From Streptococcaceae bacterium (GTDB taxonomy: Bacteria; Bacillota; Bacilli; Lactobacillales; Streptococcaceae), in assembly GCA_031253335.1 (NCBI GenBank), contig JAIRWF010000035.1, positions 62,001 to 126,000 on the forward strand: a stretch of 64,000 nt of DNA, given 5' to 3'. Every line of letters begins with the position of its first letter. Within the stretch, counting starts at the first letter, position 1. The translations under genes and the position numbers were made by a program. The notes below the pieces were generated by a model that saw nothing but the letters and a program-made list of their open reading frames with translations, ran no database searches and had not been told where the DNA came from. Below, in pieces: positions 27,915 to 35,386 of this stretch.

Positions 27915-27935
27915 AAGAGATATTAGCTATCTCTT
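27915..27935. promoter_or_regulatory. Dyad operator candidate between gapA and the Rrf2 gene
   Basis: AAGAGATA-TTAGC-TATCTCTT, an 8-bp perfect dyad with a 5-bp centre. It lies between the divergent genes and upstream of TATAAT near 27948, so it would overlap the -35 area of the regulator promoter. Confidence 0.5.
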
Positions 27936-27978
27936 AACTCCAAAATTATTATAATCTTTTTTTGAAAGGATGTCAAGG

Positions 27979-28446
27979 ATGAAAATTTCAAATTCCTGGG
28001 CGCAATCTATCTTTGTGCTCCTGGCGCTCTCACGCCTCCCCCAGCAGAAAACATTGACGTCACTAGCACTCGCAGAAAGGCTCGAGCTCTCACCGACCTA
28101 TCTCAAAAAAGTCATGAAAATCCTCGCCAATGAATCCCTCGTCCATAGCGAACGTGGCAAGGGCTTCTGTCTTGCGCGTCCTCTGGAAGACATTGATTTT
28201 TACGATGTTTATCTCGCGACCGAAGGCCGTAGCGGGATTTTTAACCCACAAAATCTCTTAACGCCTTTTTTGAACCGTGATCCGCATGACCCAAGAAAAT
28301 GTGCAGTATCGTACTCTATGGAAAAATTGCAAAAGCAAATCGAAGAAAATATGAAGAGCTACGTGCTCGGCGATATGATGAATGAAATTTTGGTGGATTT
28401 TGATACCGCAGACCTCGATGAATGGGTGCGACTCAACGCAAGCTGA
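27979..28446 (+). CDS. Rrf2-family transcriptional regulator
   Basis: About 155 residues. The N-terminal winged helix is characteristic of Rrf2 (SWAQSIFVLLALSRLPQQ, LAERLELSPTYLKKVMKILANESLVHSERG broken across the helix-turn-helix). The three-cysteine iron-sulphur cluster motif of IscR/NsrR is absent; only isolated cysteines occur (GFCLAR; RKCAVSY), so redox sensing is uncertain. The second of two closely spaced ATGs (27979) is chosen because GAAAGGA lies 8 nt upstream of it. It is divergent from gapA and may regulate it, which is inference from position and the shared dyad. Confidence 0.85.
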   Translation: MKISNSWAQSIFVLLALSRLPQQKTLTSLALAERLELSPTYLKKVMKILANESLVHSERGKGFCLARPLEDIDFYDVYLATEGRSGIFNPQNLLTPFLNRDPHDPRKCAVSYSMEKLQKQIEENMKSYVLGDMMNEILVDFDTADLDEWVRLNAS

Positions 28447-28464
28447 CTTCAACTGAAGCAACAT

Positions 28465-28489
28465 AAAAACCCGCATTCTTGCGGGTTTT
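28465..28489. terminator. Bidirectional terminator between Rrf2 gene and thiN
   Basis: AAAACCCGCA and TGCGGGTTTT arms with a 4-nt loop, flanked by A/T tracts, between convergent genes. Confidence 0.87.
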
Positions 28490-28490
28490 C

Positions 28491-29138
28491 TTAGTCATCA
28501 TCGTCACGATCGCCGTCATTGCTATAAATTGCAATGACCATGCCGCTTGAAAACTTGGCTTGCATGTCATAATCACGGACAAAACTGTTGCTGGAGTAGA
28601 TGTCGCTAAAGTTTTCCTCCGGAGTCTTGATTTCATAGGTTGCGTCGCGAAGAACGAAATCCTCTGCCCCCAAGCGCAGAAAACCAATCGTCGGATAGCC
28701 TGGCAGCTGCGGGAGATTGGTAAGACCAGGTGTGAGGTACTTGATGACATTTTGATGATCCACGAAAGAAATACGCGGTGCGGCAGCCATAAATTCACTG
28801 CGTGTGGGTAAGTAGAGATTGACCAAGGTGTGATCCATCCGCCCCCCAAGCGCCCCCGTAATCGTAATGTCCGCATCTGGATAGCGTTTCAAGGCTTCTT
28901 TGAGTGCTTCTTCGAGGTCTGTCGTATCTTTTTCGCGCGGCAATCGCAAAATTTCATGCGTCAGGTTTTGAATCGCACGCATCTCGCGCTTTGAGACTGA
29001 ATCAAAGTCGCCAATCGCGAACTTTAAGGGAAGCTTTTTCTGCAAGGCCCAATAGGCCCCGTAATCAACGCCAATAATCGCCTCATAATGGTCGTAAAGG
29101 ATGCCGTCTGGGCGTCCTGCAATAATGAGTACTTTCAT
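28491..29138 (-). CDS. thiN: Thiamine pyrophosphokinase
   Basis: A 215-residue enzyme that transfers pyrophosphate from ATP to thiamine to make thiamine diphosphate. Family signatures are IIGVDYGAYWAL, FAIGDFDSVSKREM, REKDTTDLEEALKEAL and ITGALGGRMDHTLVNLYL. The C-terminal beta domain (YEIKTPEENFSDIYSSNSF) is also present. Length is normal. AAAAGGAGAG precedes the ATG; the gene follows a MazG-like gene by 11 bp and is probably co-transcribed. Confidence 0.93.
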   Translation of the reverse strand: MKVLIIAGRPDGILYDHYEAIIGVDYGAYWALQKKLPLKFAIGDFDSVSKREMRAIQNLTHEILRLPREKDTTDLEEALKEALKRYPDADITITGALGGRMDHTLVNLYLPTRSEFMAAAPRISFVDHQNVIKYLTPGLTNLPQLPGYPTIGFLRLGAEDFVLRDATYEIKTPEENFSDIYSSNSFVRDYDMQAKFSSGMVIAIYSNDGDRDDDD

Positions 29139-29149
29139 TTCTCTCCTTT

Positions 29150-29488
29150 TTAGCGCTCGTCGCCACTTCCTGCAATGGTCCCACGAGCCGTTCTACCGTC
29201 AAGCTTTTCAAAGACACGTCCTGCAACCTCTTCGAGGGGGATGTCCAGATACCTTGCAAGCGTAGCGAGATACCAGAAGACATCGCCTAATTCCTTTGCA
29301 ATCGCCGTGCGGTCAGCAGCCGTCATCTCACAAGAATTGTCGCGGATGAGTTTTTTGAACTTGTCTGCGACTTCACCCGCCTCTCCAGTCAGGCCTAAGA
29401 CCTTGTCCAGCATGGCCATGTCTATCTTTCCAGAGGGGCGAAATAAATCGTATTTTGCAATTTGTGCTTGGAAATCATTTAATTCCAC
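29150..29488 (-). CDS. MazG-like nucleotide pyrophosphohydrolase
   Basis: A 112-residue all-alpha NTP pyrophosphohydrolase-fold protein. The metal-binding pattern is LTGEAGEVADKFKKLIRD (E-x-x-E/D type) and KELGDVFWYLATLARYLDI (second acidic helix), as in the MazG and related families that hydrolyse non-canonical or excess nucleotides. GAGGTGG precedes the start. It lies upstream of thiN in the same direction. The true substrate cannot be told from sequence. Confidence 0.85.
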   Translation of the reverse strand: MELNDFQAQIAKYDLFRPSGKIDMAMLDKVLGLTGEAGEVADKFKKLIRDNSCEMTAADRTAIAKELGDVFWYLATLARYLDIPLEEVAGRVFEKLDGRTARGTIAGSGDER

Positions 29489-29505
29489 CTCTTAAGTATA
29501 ACATA

Positions 29506-29527
29506 AAAATCCCGAAAACGGGATTTT
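29506..29527 (-). terminator. Terminator downstream of asnS
   Basis: AAAATCCCG-AAAA-CGGGATTTT, perfect stem. It lies past the intergenic element that follows asnS and just before the mazG-like start. Confidence 0.7.
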
Positions 29528-29548
29528 AAACTTTATCGCTAAACTCTG

Positions 29549-29791
29549 GGTTACCTCTATCTCCGCGCTTTGCGCTGCGCTGTCCATGCTCGCTAAGCCA
29601 GCAAAGCTGGCAAGTCGCATGGCAACCCCCTGCTTTTTCGTCTAGCTAAAGCATGTCCATTCGCTCTAAGGTTCTAAGGCGCTAAAGCGCCTTAGCGAAG
29701 GACGTCTGTTGGTGCGGTCTGCACCTTACAGCGATGCTCGTAGGGTTATCAGAGCGGACAGCCCGACACAAGTGGCGCAGATAGACACGTC
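29549..29791. repeat. Hairpin-rich intergenic element, copy A (3' of asnS)
   Basis: A non-coding 243-bp stretch beginning GGTTACCTCTA and ending TAGACACGTCC, which touches the asnS stop codon. Inside are perfect hairpins: CTAAGGCGCT-AA-AGCGCCTTAG, GCCAGC-AAA-GCTGGC and GGTGC-GGTCT-GCACC, and the segment CCTGCTTTTTCGTC. The two ends and that segment recur at 43821-43940 and 50127-50343. No open reading frame of note. Confidence 0.75.
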
Positions 29792-31135
29792 CTAAGGCTT
29801 GATGCGGTGGAGCATACGTGGGAATGGGATTGCTTCGCGAATATGCTCAATACCCGAGACAAAGGTAACCATGCGCTCTAAGCCAAGTCCAAATCCGCAA
29901 TGCGGGACAGAGCCATACTTACGGAGGTCGAGATACCAGTCGTAATCTTCTTCCTTGAGCTGCCATTCCTTAACTTTAGCAAGGAGCTTGTCATAGTCCG
30001 TTTCGCGCTCGCTCCCGCCGATGATTTCGCCATAGCCTTCAGGAGCCAGAAGGTCCGCACAGAGGACCCGCGTGGAGTCATCAGGGACTGGCTTCATGTA
30101 GAAGGCTTTGAAGCTCGCAGGATAATTAACAACAAAGGTTGGTACACCATAGTGCTTAGAAATCCAGGTCTCATGTGGACTGCCAAAGTCATCTCCGTGC
30201 TCGACGTGCTCGTAGTCTGTATCATCATCATTTTCATGTGCCTGAAGGAGGTCAATGGCTTCGTCATAAGGAATCCGCTTGAATGGTGTTGCGACGTATT
30301 TTTCAAGGAGCGCCGTATCGCGCTCAAGCATCTCAAGCGCAGGACGTGCATTGTCCAAAACACCCTGAATCAGCGTTTTCACATAGGCCTCCTGCAGATC
30401 CATTGACTCCTCGTGCGATAAAAATGGGTACTCCGCGTCCATCATCCAAAACTCTGTCAGGTGGCGGCGAGTCTTTGACTTCTCTGCGCGAAAGACGGGT
30501 CCAAAGTCATAGACGCGGCCAAGCGCCATAGCACCCGCCTCAAGGTAGAGCTGACCTGACTGGGAGAGGAATGCGGGCTGTCCAAAATAATCCGTTTCAA
30601 AGAGATCGGTCGTGTTTTCGGCTGAATTGCCCACTAAAATAGGGCTGTCAAATTTGACAAAGCCATTGTCCCGGAAAAAGTCATAGCTTGCATAAATCAA
30701 AGCATTTCGGACCTGCTGAATCGCTTGCTGGCGTCTGGATCGCAGCCAGAGATGACGATGATCCATGAGGAAGTCCGTCCCGTGGTCTTTTGGTGTAATC
30801 GGATAATCTTCCGAAGCGCTAATAACCGTCAAATCCTCCACATCTAGCTCGTAGCCAAATTTAGAGCGCTCGTCAGATTTGACAGTCCCCGTGACATAAA
30901 CGGATGACTCCTGTCCCAAGTGCTTGATTTCGTCAAATTTGACAGCGCCTGCATCTTCTCCAAATTTCTCAAGAAAGTTTGGTTTGAAGACGACTGCCTG
31001 GAAAAATGCTGTCCCATCACGGAGTTGCAAAAATTGAAGCTTGCCTTTACCTGATTTGTCAGCTACCCAGGCACCTATTGTCACACTTTCGCCTACGTGT
31101 TCAGGGACTTGGGCAATCGTTATTAATTTTTCCAC
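29792..31135 (-). CDS. asnS: Asparaginyl-tRNA synthetase
   Basis: A 447-residue class II aminoacyl-tRNA synthetase charging tRNA-Asn. The N-terminal OB fold ([27 protein letters not shown] split by the usual loop) is followed by class II motif 2 ([20 protein letters not shown]) and motif 3 ([15 protein letters not shown]). Length is normal. It directly follows aspC with no gap, as in other Streptococcaceae. The gene holds three palindrome copies giving VKFDS, VKFDE and VKSDE at variable positions. No T-box leader was seen. Confidence 0.97.
   Translation of the reverse strand: MEKLITIAQVPEHVGESVTIGAWVADKSGKGKLQFLQLRDGTAFFQAVVFKPNFLEKFGEDAGAVKFDEIKHLGQESSVYVTGTVKSDERSKFGYELDVEDLTVISASEDYPITPKDHGTDFLMDHRHLWLRSRRQQAIQQVRNALIYASYDFFRDNGFVKFDSPILVGNSAENTTDLFETDYFGQPAFLSQSGQLYLEAGAMALGRVYDFGPVFRAEKSKTRRHLTEFWMMDAEYPFLSHEESMDLQEAYVKTLIQGVLDNARPALEMLERDTALLEKYVATPFKRIPYDEAIDLLQAHENDDDTDYEHVEHGDDFGSPHETWISKHYGVPTFVVNYPASFKAFYMKPVPDDSTRVLCADLLAPEGYGEIIGGSERETDYDKLLAKVKEWQLKEEDYDWYLDLRKYGSVPHCGFGLGLERMVTFVSGIEHIREAIPFPRMLHRIKP
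30646..30943. repeat. Iterated palindrome cluster inside asnS (3 copies)
   Basis: Exact TGTCAAATTTGACA at 30646-30659; GTCAGATTTGAC core at 30872-30883 and GTCAAATTTGAC core at 30932-30943. Confidence 0.9.
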
Positions 31136-32329
31136 TTAGTGTTTACTCTTTTCTATTACAAATTTTTTGATGCGCGCAACCGCTGTTTTCAAGCTCTCAA
31201 GGTCCGTTGCGTAAGAGAGACGAATATTTTCGCTGCTGCCAAAGCCTTCGCCTGTGACCGTGGCCACATTTGCCTCTTCAAGAAGGGCATTCGCGAAGTC
31301 CGTCACATTAGTATAGCCAGTCGCCGTAAGCGCCTGTGTGACTTTTGGAAAAAGATAAAAGGCCCCCTGCGGCTTCACAACTTCAAAGCCTGGAATTTCC
31401 GCAAGCAATGGGTAAATCGTATTAAGTCGTTCCTCAAAGGCTTGCTGCATCTCGTGAAAGTCTTTATCATCCCCTGAGAAGGCTTGAATGGCTGCGTACT
31501 GAGAGGCGGCTGCAGCGTTCGACGTCGTCTGCGAGCTTATTTTTCCCATTGCGGCAATGATTTCAGGGCTCCCAACAGCAATCCCAATACGCCAGCCCGT
31601 CATTGCAAAGGTCTTCGAGGTGCCATTGATGACTGTCGTGTGCGTGCGAATCGTGTCCGAGAGGCTTGAAATCGCTGTAAACGCCGCACCATTATACACG
31701 AGACGATGGTAAATATCGTCAGCCAAAATCTCCAAATCATTGGCCACCGCCCAGTCGCCAATTGCTGAGAGCTCTTCGCGCGAATAAATCATCCCCGTCG
31801 GGTTAGACGGCGAATTAAGCAATAAAACCTTTGTCCGTGCCGTCTTTGCGGCCTCGAGTTGGTCAACTGTGACTTTGAAGTCGGCTGCTTGGGTCGTTTC
31901 AACGATCACAGGCACGCCACTCGCCATTTTGACCTGATCCACGTAGCTGACCCAGTACGGAGCAGGGATAATGACTTCGTCTCCAGGATCAAGCACAGCT
32001 AGGAAGTAGGCATAGAGAGCAAACTTCGCACCTGTTGTCACCAAAATCTCGTTTGCTGCGGGTTTGTAGCCATAATAGCGCTCAAAATAGCCAGCAAATG
32101 CTGTTTTCAGCTCTGGTAAACCGCTTGAAACCGTATAAAAACTAGCTTTTCCATCTGTAATAGCAGCAACCGCCGCATTTTGGATGGCTTTTGGTGTGAC
32201 AAAATCAGGCTGTCCCAACGTGAGGTCAATAATATCACGTCCCTCCGCTTTGAGAGCTTTGGCCCTAGCCGCGGCCGCAAGGGTAACCGACTCATCCATA
32301 CCTGAGACAAATTGTGATAATTGCGTCAT
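31136..32329 (-). CDS. aspC: Aspartate aminotransferase, class I
   Basis: A 397-residue PLP enzyme interconverting aspartate and oxaloacetate with glutamate. Motifs are NSPSNPTGMIYSREEL, the Asp/Tyr cofactor region ILADDIYHRLVY, and the Schiff-base lysine in NGTSKTFAMTGWRIG. Length is standard for subgroup I-gamma. It sits between the ypmB-like gene (4-bp ATGA overlap) and asnS, so the three form an operon that supplies aspartate and asparagine metabolism. Confidence 0.95.
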   Translation of the reverse strand: MTQLSQFVSGMDESVTLAAAARAKALKAEGRDIIDLTLGQPDFVTPKAIQNAAVAAITDGKASFYTVSSGLPELKTAFAGYFERYYGYKPAANEILVTTGAKFALYAYFLAVLDPGDEVIIPAPYWVSYVDQVKMASGVPVIVETTQAADFKVTVDQLEAAKTARTKVLLLNSPSNPTGMIYSREELSAIGDWAVANDLEILADDIYHRLVYNGAAFTAISSLSDTIRTHTTVINGTSKTFAMTGWRIGIAVGSPEIIAAMGKISSQTTSNAAAASQYAAIQAFSGDDKDFHEMQQAFEERLNTIYPLLAEIPGFEVVKPQGAFYLFPKVTQALTATGYTNVTDFANALLEEANVATVTGEGFGSSENIRLSYATDLESLKTAVARIKKFVIEKSKH

Positions 32330-32766
32330 TTCAGCTCCTTTCCCGTATAAAAATCAAAAATCTTGAAATCGTTACTACTATTACTTTCCCAGACGACATT
32401 TCCCTTGTAAATTCCGAGACTAACCGGATCTGTCTTAGAAATTGTGCTTTGAGGCACACCAGACGCAAGTGGAACCACCTGGATTTGATCCCCATTTTTT
32501 GGAATGAGGACACCAACCATCTTGCCGCTGGCATTTTGCCCGGTGAGACTATAGGTCGTCTCATCAGTCGTCACGATGCTAAAGGTTTCAGCAGACGCAA
32601 GGCCAGCCTTTGCCTTTGCAATACTGATTGCCTGACGCTCCACAGCGCTATAGCTTGACCCCGCCGCCCACGCATAGATAAAATAAGCCAAAAAAGCGGC
32701 TGCAATCACACTCAGCACGCCAATCAGCACCTGATCTAGCAAAGACATTTTCCGACGTCGTGTCAT
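32326..32766 (-). CDS. ypmB: YpmB-like membrane-anchored protein (DUF5590/PepSY type)
   Basis: About 146 residues from the ATG at 32766: one N-terminal transmembrane helix (LDQVLIGVLSVIAAAFLAYFIYAW) and an extracytoplasmic region with two PepSY-like repeats (VERQAISIAKAKAGLAS; VSLGIYKGNVVWESNS). The protein family is always found with aspC and asnS or dinG in bacilli and lactic acid bacteria; its function is unknown. TGGTATAAT ends 7 nt before the ATG, giving a probable leaderless start. A longer frame upstream is discounted because it would include the promoter. Confidence 0.8.
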   Translation of the reverse strand: MTRRRKMSLLDQVLIGVLSVIAAAFLAYFIYAWAAGSSYSAVERQAISIAKAKAGLASAETFSIVTTDETTYSLTGQNASGKMVGVLIPKNGDQIQVVPLASGVPQSTISKTDPVSLGIYKGNVVWESNSSNDFKIFDFYTGKELK

Positions 32767-32877
32767 CTCTTTTATTATACCAAATTCTCGTGGGATTCTT
32801 TTCCTGATTTTCAAAAAACTCAGGACCCGTGCTTGTCATCCTCTTTACAGCATGCTTTTCCGTTTTATCAACACTGC

Positions 32878-35271
32878 TTAGCGCTTAGCTATTCTAGGCC
32901 TCATGTTGTCGTTTTTCCCAAGAAAGTCCTTGCTTTTCACCAGCATCTCTTCGAACGTCCCCGTCTCAATCGGCACAATCTCATGCAAATTACGTCGCAT
33001 CCGCTTGGCATAGCTTTTCCCAGCAAGTCTCGCATCCAGCACAAGGACTGTCGAGCGTTGCTGAGGTTTTCTGTTCACGCGCCCCATTGCCTGACGAATT
33101 TTCAGCGTCGCCATCGGCACATTAAAGTCATAAAAGGCATTGTCAAATTTGACAGCAAATTTTTTTGTCAAAATATCATCTGGCGTCGCAAAAGGCAAGC
33201 GCGGAATCACAAGAATCGCCTCTTTTTGCTGCTCAAAATCCACCCCTTCCCAGAACATCCCCGTCGCAAGCAGCAACTTTGCCTTCCCCTCATCAAAGTC
33301 ATGTTTTAGCTGCTCTGGGCGGTGCCTGGCATCTTGCACCAAGGCATGAATTCCAAGCTCATTCACATATTTTGCCGTCCAGTCAAGCATCAGTTGCGAG
33401 GTAAAGAGCACAATGATAGGTTTTTTCAACTCTGTCAAATCTGACAGCCTCTCAGCAAGCCACTTTCCATAGGCCTGCGGCGTCTCCTGGCGCACCTGTA
33501 GCCCATCCGTCGCAATCAACAGCTTCTGATTGCTCGCAACTTCCTGAGGCAGTTTATAAAAGTTATAAATCTCATAGCCCAAAAACTCAGGCAACATCGG
33601 ATTCTCCTCCGAAAATGCCAGTCCCGCCCCCACAAAAATCGCCTTCACTCCCGCAGGCACTAGCTTTTCAAAATCGTAAAAATCCTCAGGGCTTGAGCGC
33701 AGCACATTCCGTTCTGCCCAGTAAATCCTTGACGCATCCGCTAAAAAGGCTGTCAAATTTGACAGACCCAGCTCTCCCGCATCTTGTAGCAACTTCTCAC
33801 GTTTGAGATTTCGACGTCCCAGCTGAAAAAACAGGGACTCCACCAAGCGTCGTCTAACACGATTCTCCGTCTCCGATAAAAGAAGCAAGTCTTCAATCAC
33901 AGGGTATTCTTCTTGCCTTGCCCCCTCTAGCACACTAAAAAGTTGCTGTGCCTCATCCACCACGAGCACCCGATCCTCTAAAAAAGTCTCCGGATAATCT
34001 GCCAAACGCGCCACCAAGTAAGCGTGATTGACTACAATCACCTGCGCTGCTTTTGCGGCCTCCTGCGCCTGCGCCCAAAAGTCCAAATCCGCGAACAGCT
34101 CCCCCTTGGCGACCTGCCCCGTATGCGCCACCGCAGCAAGCATTTCCTGAGACGTCATGATGGCAGACAACTCCGAGAGCTCTCCAGTTTCAGTCTCCGT
34201 CAGCCACACCAACAACTTCATCTTGAAAATCTCAAAGTTCTTCCCCGCGTCACTCCGTACCAGGAGCTTTCGCAGCTTTTCAAGCGAGACATAGTTAGCC
34301 GTTCCAATCAACTTCACGACCCGCGTTCCAAAAGCTCCAAAAAGCCCAGGCGCCACATCATCCATCAGTTGCGACTGCAAGACCTTTGTTGGAACCGAAA
34401 CCACCATGCGTTTTCCAGCTACAAGGTTCGCAAGCAAATAGCCATAGGTCTTTCCCATCCCCGCCTGCGCCTCAATGAAGCTCGGCAAGCCATTTCCCAA
34501 ATCCTCAGCGATGATGTCAGCCAATTCTTGTTGTCTTTCCCGCACCGTGAATCCAAGCGCCCCCAAAGCCTCCTTAAAGCTCTCGGGCTGATTTGCCTTC
34601 TGACGCACCTGCACGTGCTTTTTCAAGGCTATATCCCCCCGCACAACGAGCCCCTTCACCCTCTCAGGGCAGCCAGCCACCGCATCCGTAATCACTTGCC
34701 CCGTCTCAAAAAGCATCCCCCCCGCATGACGCGCCATCTCGGCCACCACTACACGTGGTAACGTCACAAGTTTCTCCTGGATCCGCCGCAATAGCTCCGC
34801 CTCTGCTAGCGCATCCGATAAGGCTGTGTGTGGTGCATTGTTTCGTAAATTCAGCCGCTCATCCAAATAATCCAGCCCATAGCGCTCAAAAGTCGGATAC
34901 AGCACGCGTGCAAGCTCCACCGTATCCACACAGTCCATCTCAAGCGTATAGCCGCACGCCAAAAGCGAAGACGTCAAAAGTCCATAATCGAACTTCACAT
35001 TATGTGCAACAAACACACAGTCCTCAAGCGTCAGCATAATCTGAGCTGCAACGACAGAAAAATCAGGCGCACTCGCAAGCCTCACATCTGTAAGTCCCGT
35101 CAACTCTTTAATCTTATGGGAAAGCTTCTCGTGAGGATTCACATCTGCGGCAAACTGCCCCACACGCACCCCATTTTCCATGAGGACAATCCCCACTTGA
35201 ATAATTTGAATCTTATCGCCCGATTTCTTACGATCCGTAGCCTCCAAATCAACGATTGCATATCGCGTCAT
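32878..35271 (-). CDS. dinG: DinG-family helicase with N-terminal exonuclease domain
   Basis: A 797-residue protein. The N-terminal DEDDh exonuclease domain has IVDLEATDRKKSGDKI, VFVAHNVKFDYGLL and TALSDALAEAELL; the helicase part has Walker A EAQAGMGKTYG, the DEAH-like VVDEAQQLF, and a C-terminal motif VI-like region (KIRQAMGRVNRKPQQR). The four cysteines of the iron-sulphur cluster found in proteobacterial DinG are not evident, as is usual for Gram-positive versions, which act mainly as 3' exonucleases. Three palindromes lie in the gene. TGGTATAAT ends 9 nt before the ATG. Confidence 0.93.
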   Translation of the reverse strand: MTRYAIVDLEATDRKKSGDKIQIIQVGIVLMENGVRVGQFAADVNPHEKLSHKIKELTGLTDVRLASAPDFSVVAAQIMLTLEDCVFVAHNVKFDYGLLTSSLLACGYTLEMDCVDTVELARVLYPTFERYGLDYLDERLNLRNNAPHTALSDALAEAELLRRIQEKLVTLPRVVVAEMARHAGGMLFETGQVITDAVAGCPERVKGLVVRGDIALKKHVQVRQKANQPESFKEALGALGFTVRERQQELADIIAEDLGNGLPSFIEAQAGMGKTYGYLLANLVAGKRMVVSVPTKVLQSQLMDDVAPGLFGAFGTRVVKLIGTANYVSLEKLRKLLVRSDAGKNFEIFKMKLLVWLTETETGELSELSAIMTSQEMLAAVAHTGQVAKGELFADLDFWAQAQEAAKAAQVIVVNHAYLVARLADYPETFLEDRVLVVDEAQQLFSVLEGARQEEYPVIEDLLLLSETENRVRRRLVESLFFQLGRRNLKREKLLQDAGELGLSNLTAFLADASRIYWAERNVLRSSPEDFYDFEKLVPAGVKAIFVGAGLAFSEENPMLPEFLGYEIYNFYKLPQEVASNQKLLIATDGLQVRQETPQAYGKWLAERLSDLTELKKPIIVLFTSQLMLDWTAKYVNELGIHALVQDARHRPEQLKHDFDEGKAKLLLATGMFWEGVDFEQQKEAILVIPRLPFATPDDILTKKFAVKFDNAFYDFNVPMATLKIRQAMGRVNRKPQQRSTVLVLDARLAGKSYAKRMRRNLHEIVPIETGTFEEMLVKSKDFLGKNDNMRPRIAKR
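33141..33764. repeat. Iterated palindrome cluster inside dinG (3 copies)
   Basis: Exact TGTCAAATTTGACA at 33141-33154 and 33751-33764; TGTCAAATCTGACA at 33433-33446. Encoded peptides are VKFD in one frame and LSNLT or LSDLT in another. Confidence 0.92.
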
Positions 35272-35335
35272 AACCTTTTCATTATACCATATCCACCCAC
35301 AAAAAAAGCCTGCCTTAGTGAGTATTCACCTTACA

Positions 35336-35367
35336 AAAAATCTACAGCTCTTTCAAACTGTAGATTT
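35336..35367 (-). terminator. Terminator after the serine protease gene
   Basis: Minus-strand AAATCTACAG-TTTGAAAGAG-CTGTAGATTT followed by TTTT. Confidence 0.8.
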
Positions 35368-35386
35368 CTAATCTCATCAAATTTAT

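Noticed and set aside
34024..34761. A 245-codon plus-strand frame inside dinG
   Set aside because: Antisense to a fully conserved helicase gene; its product is rich in His, Arg and Leu with no domain.
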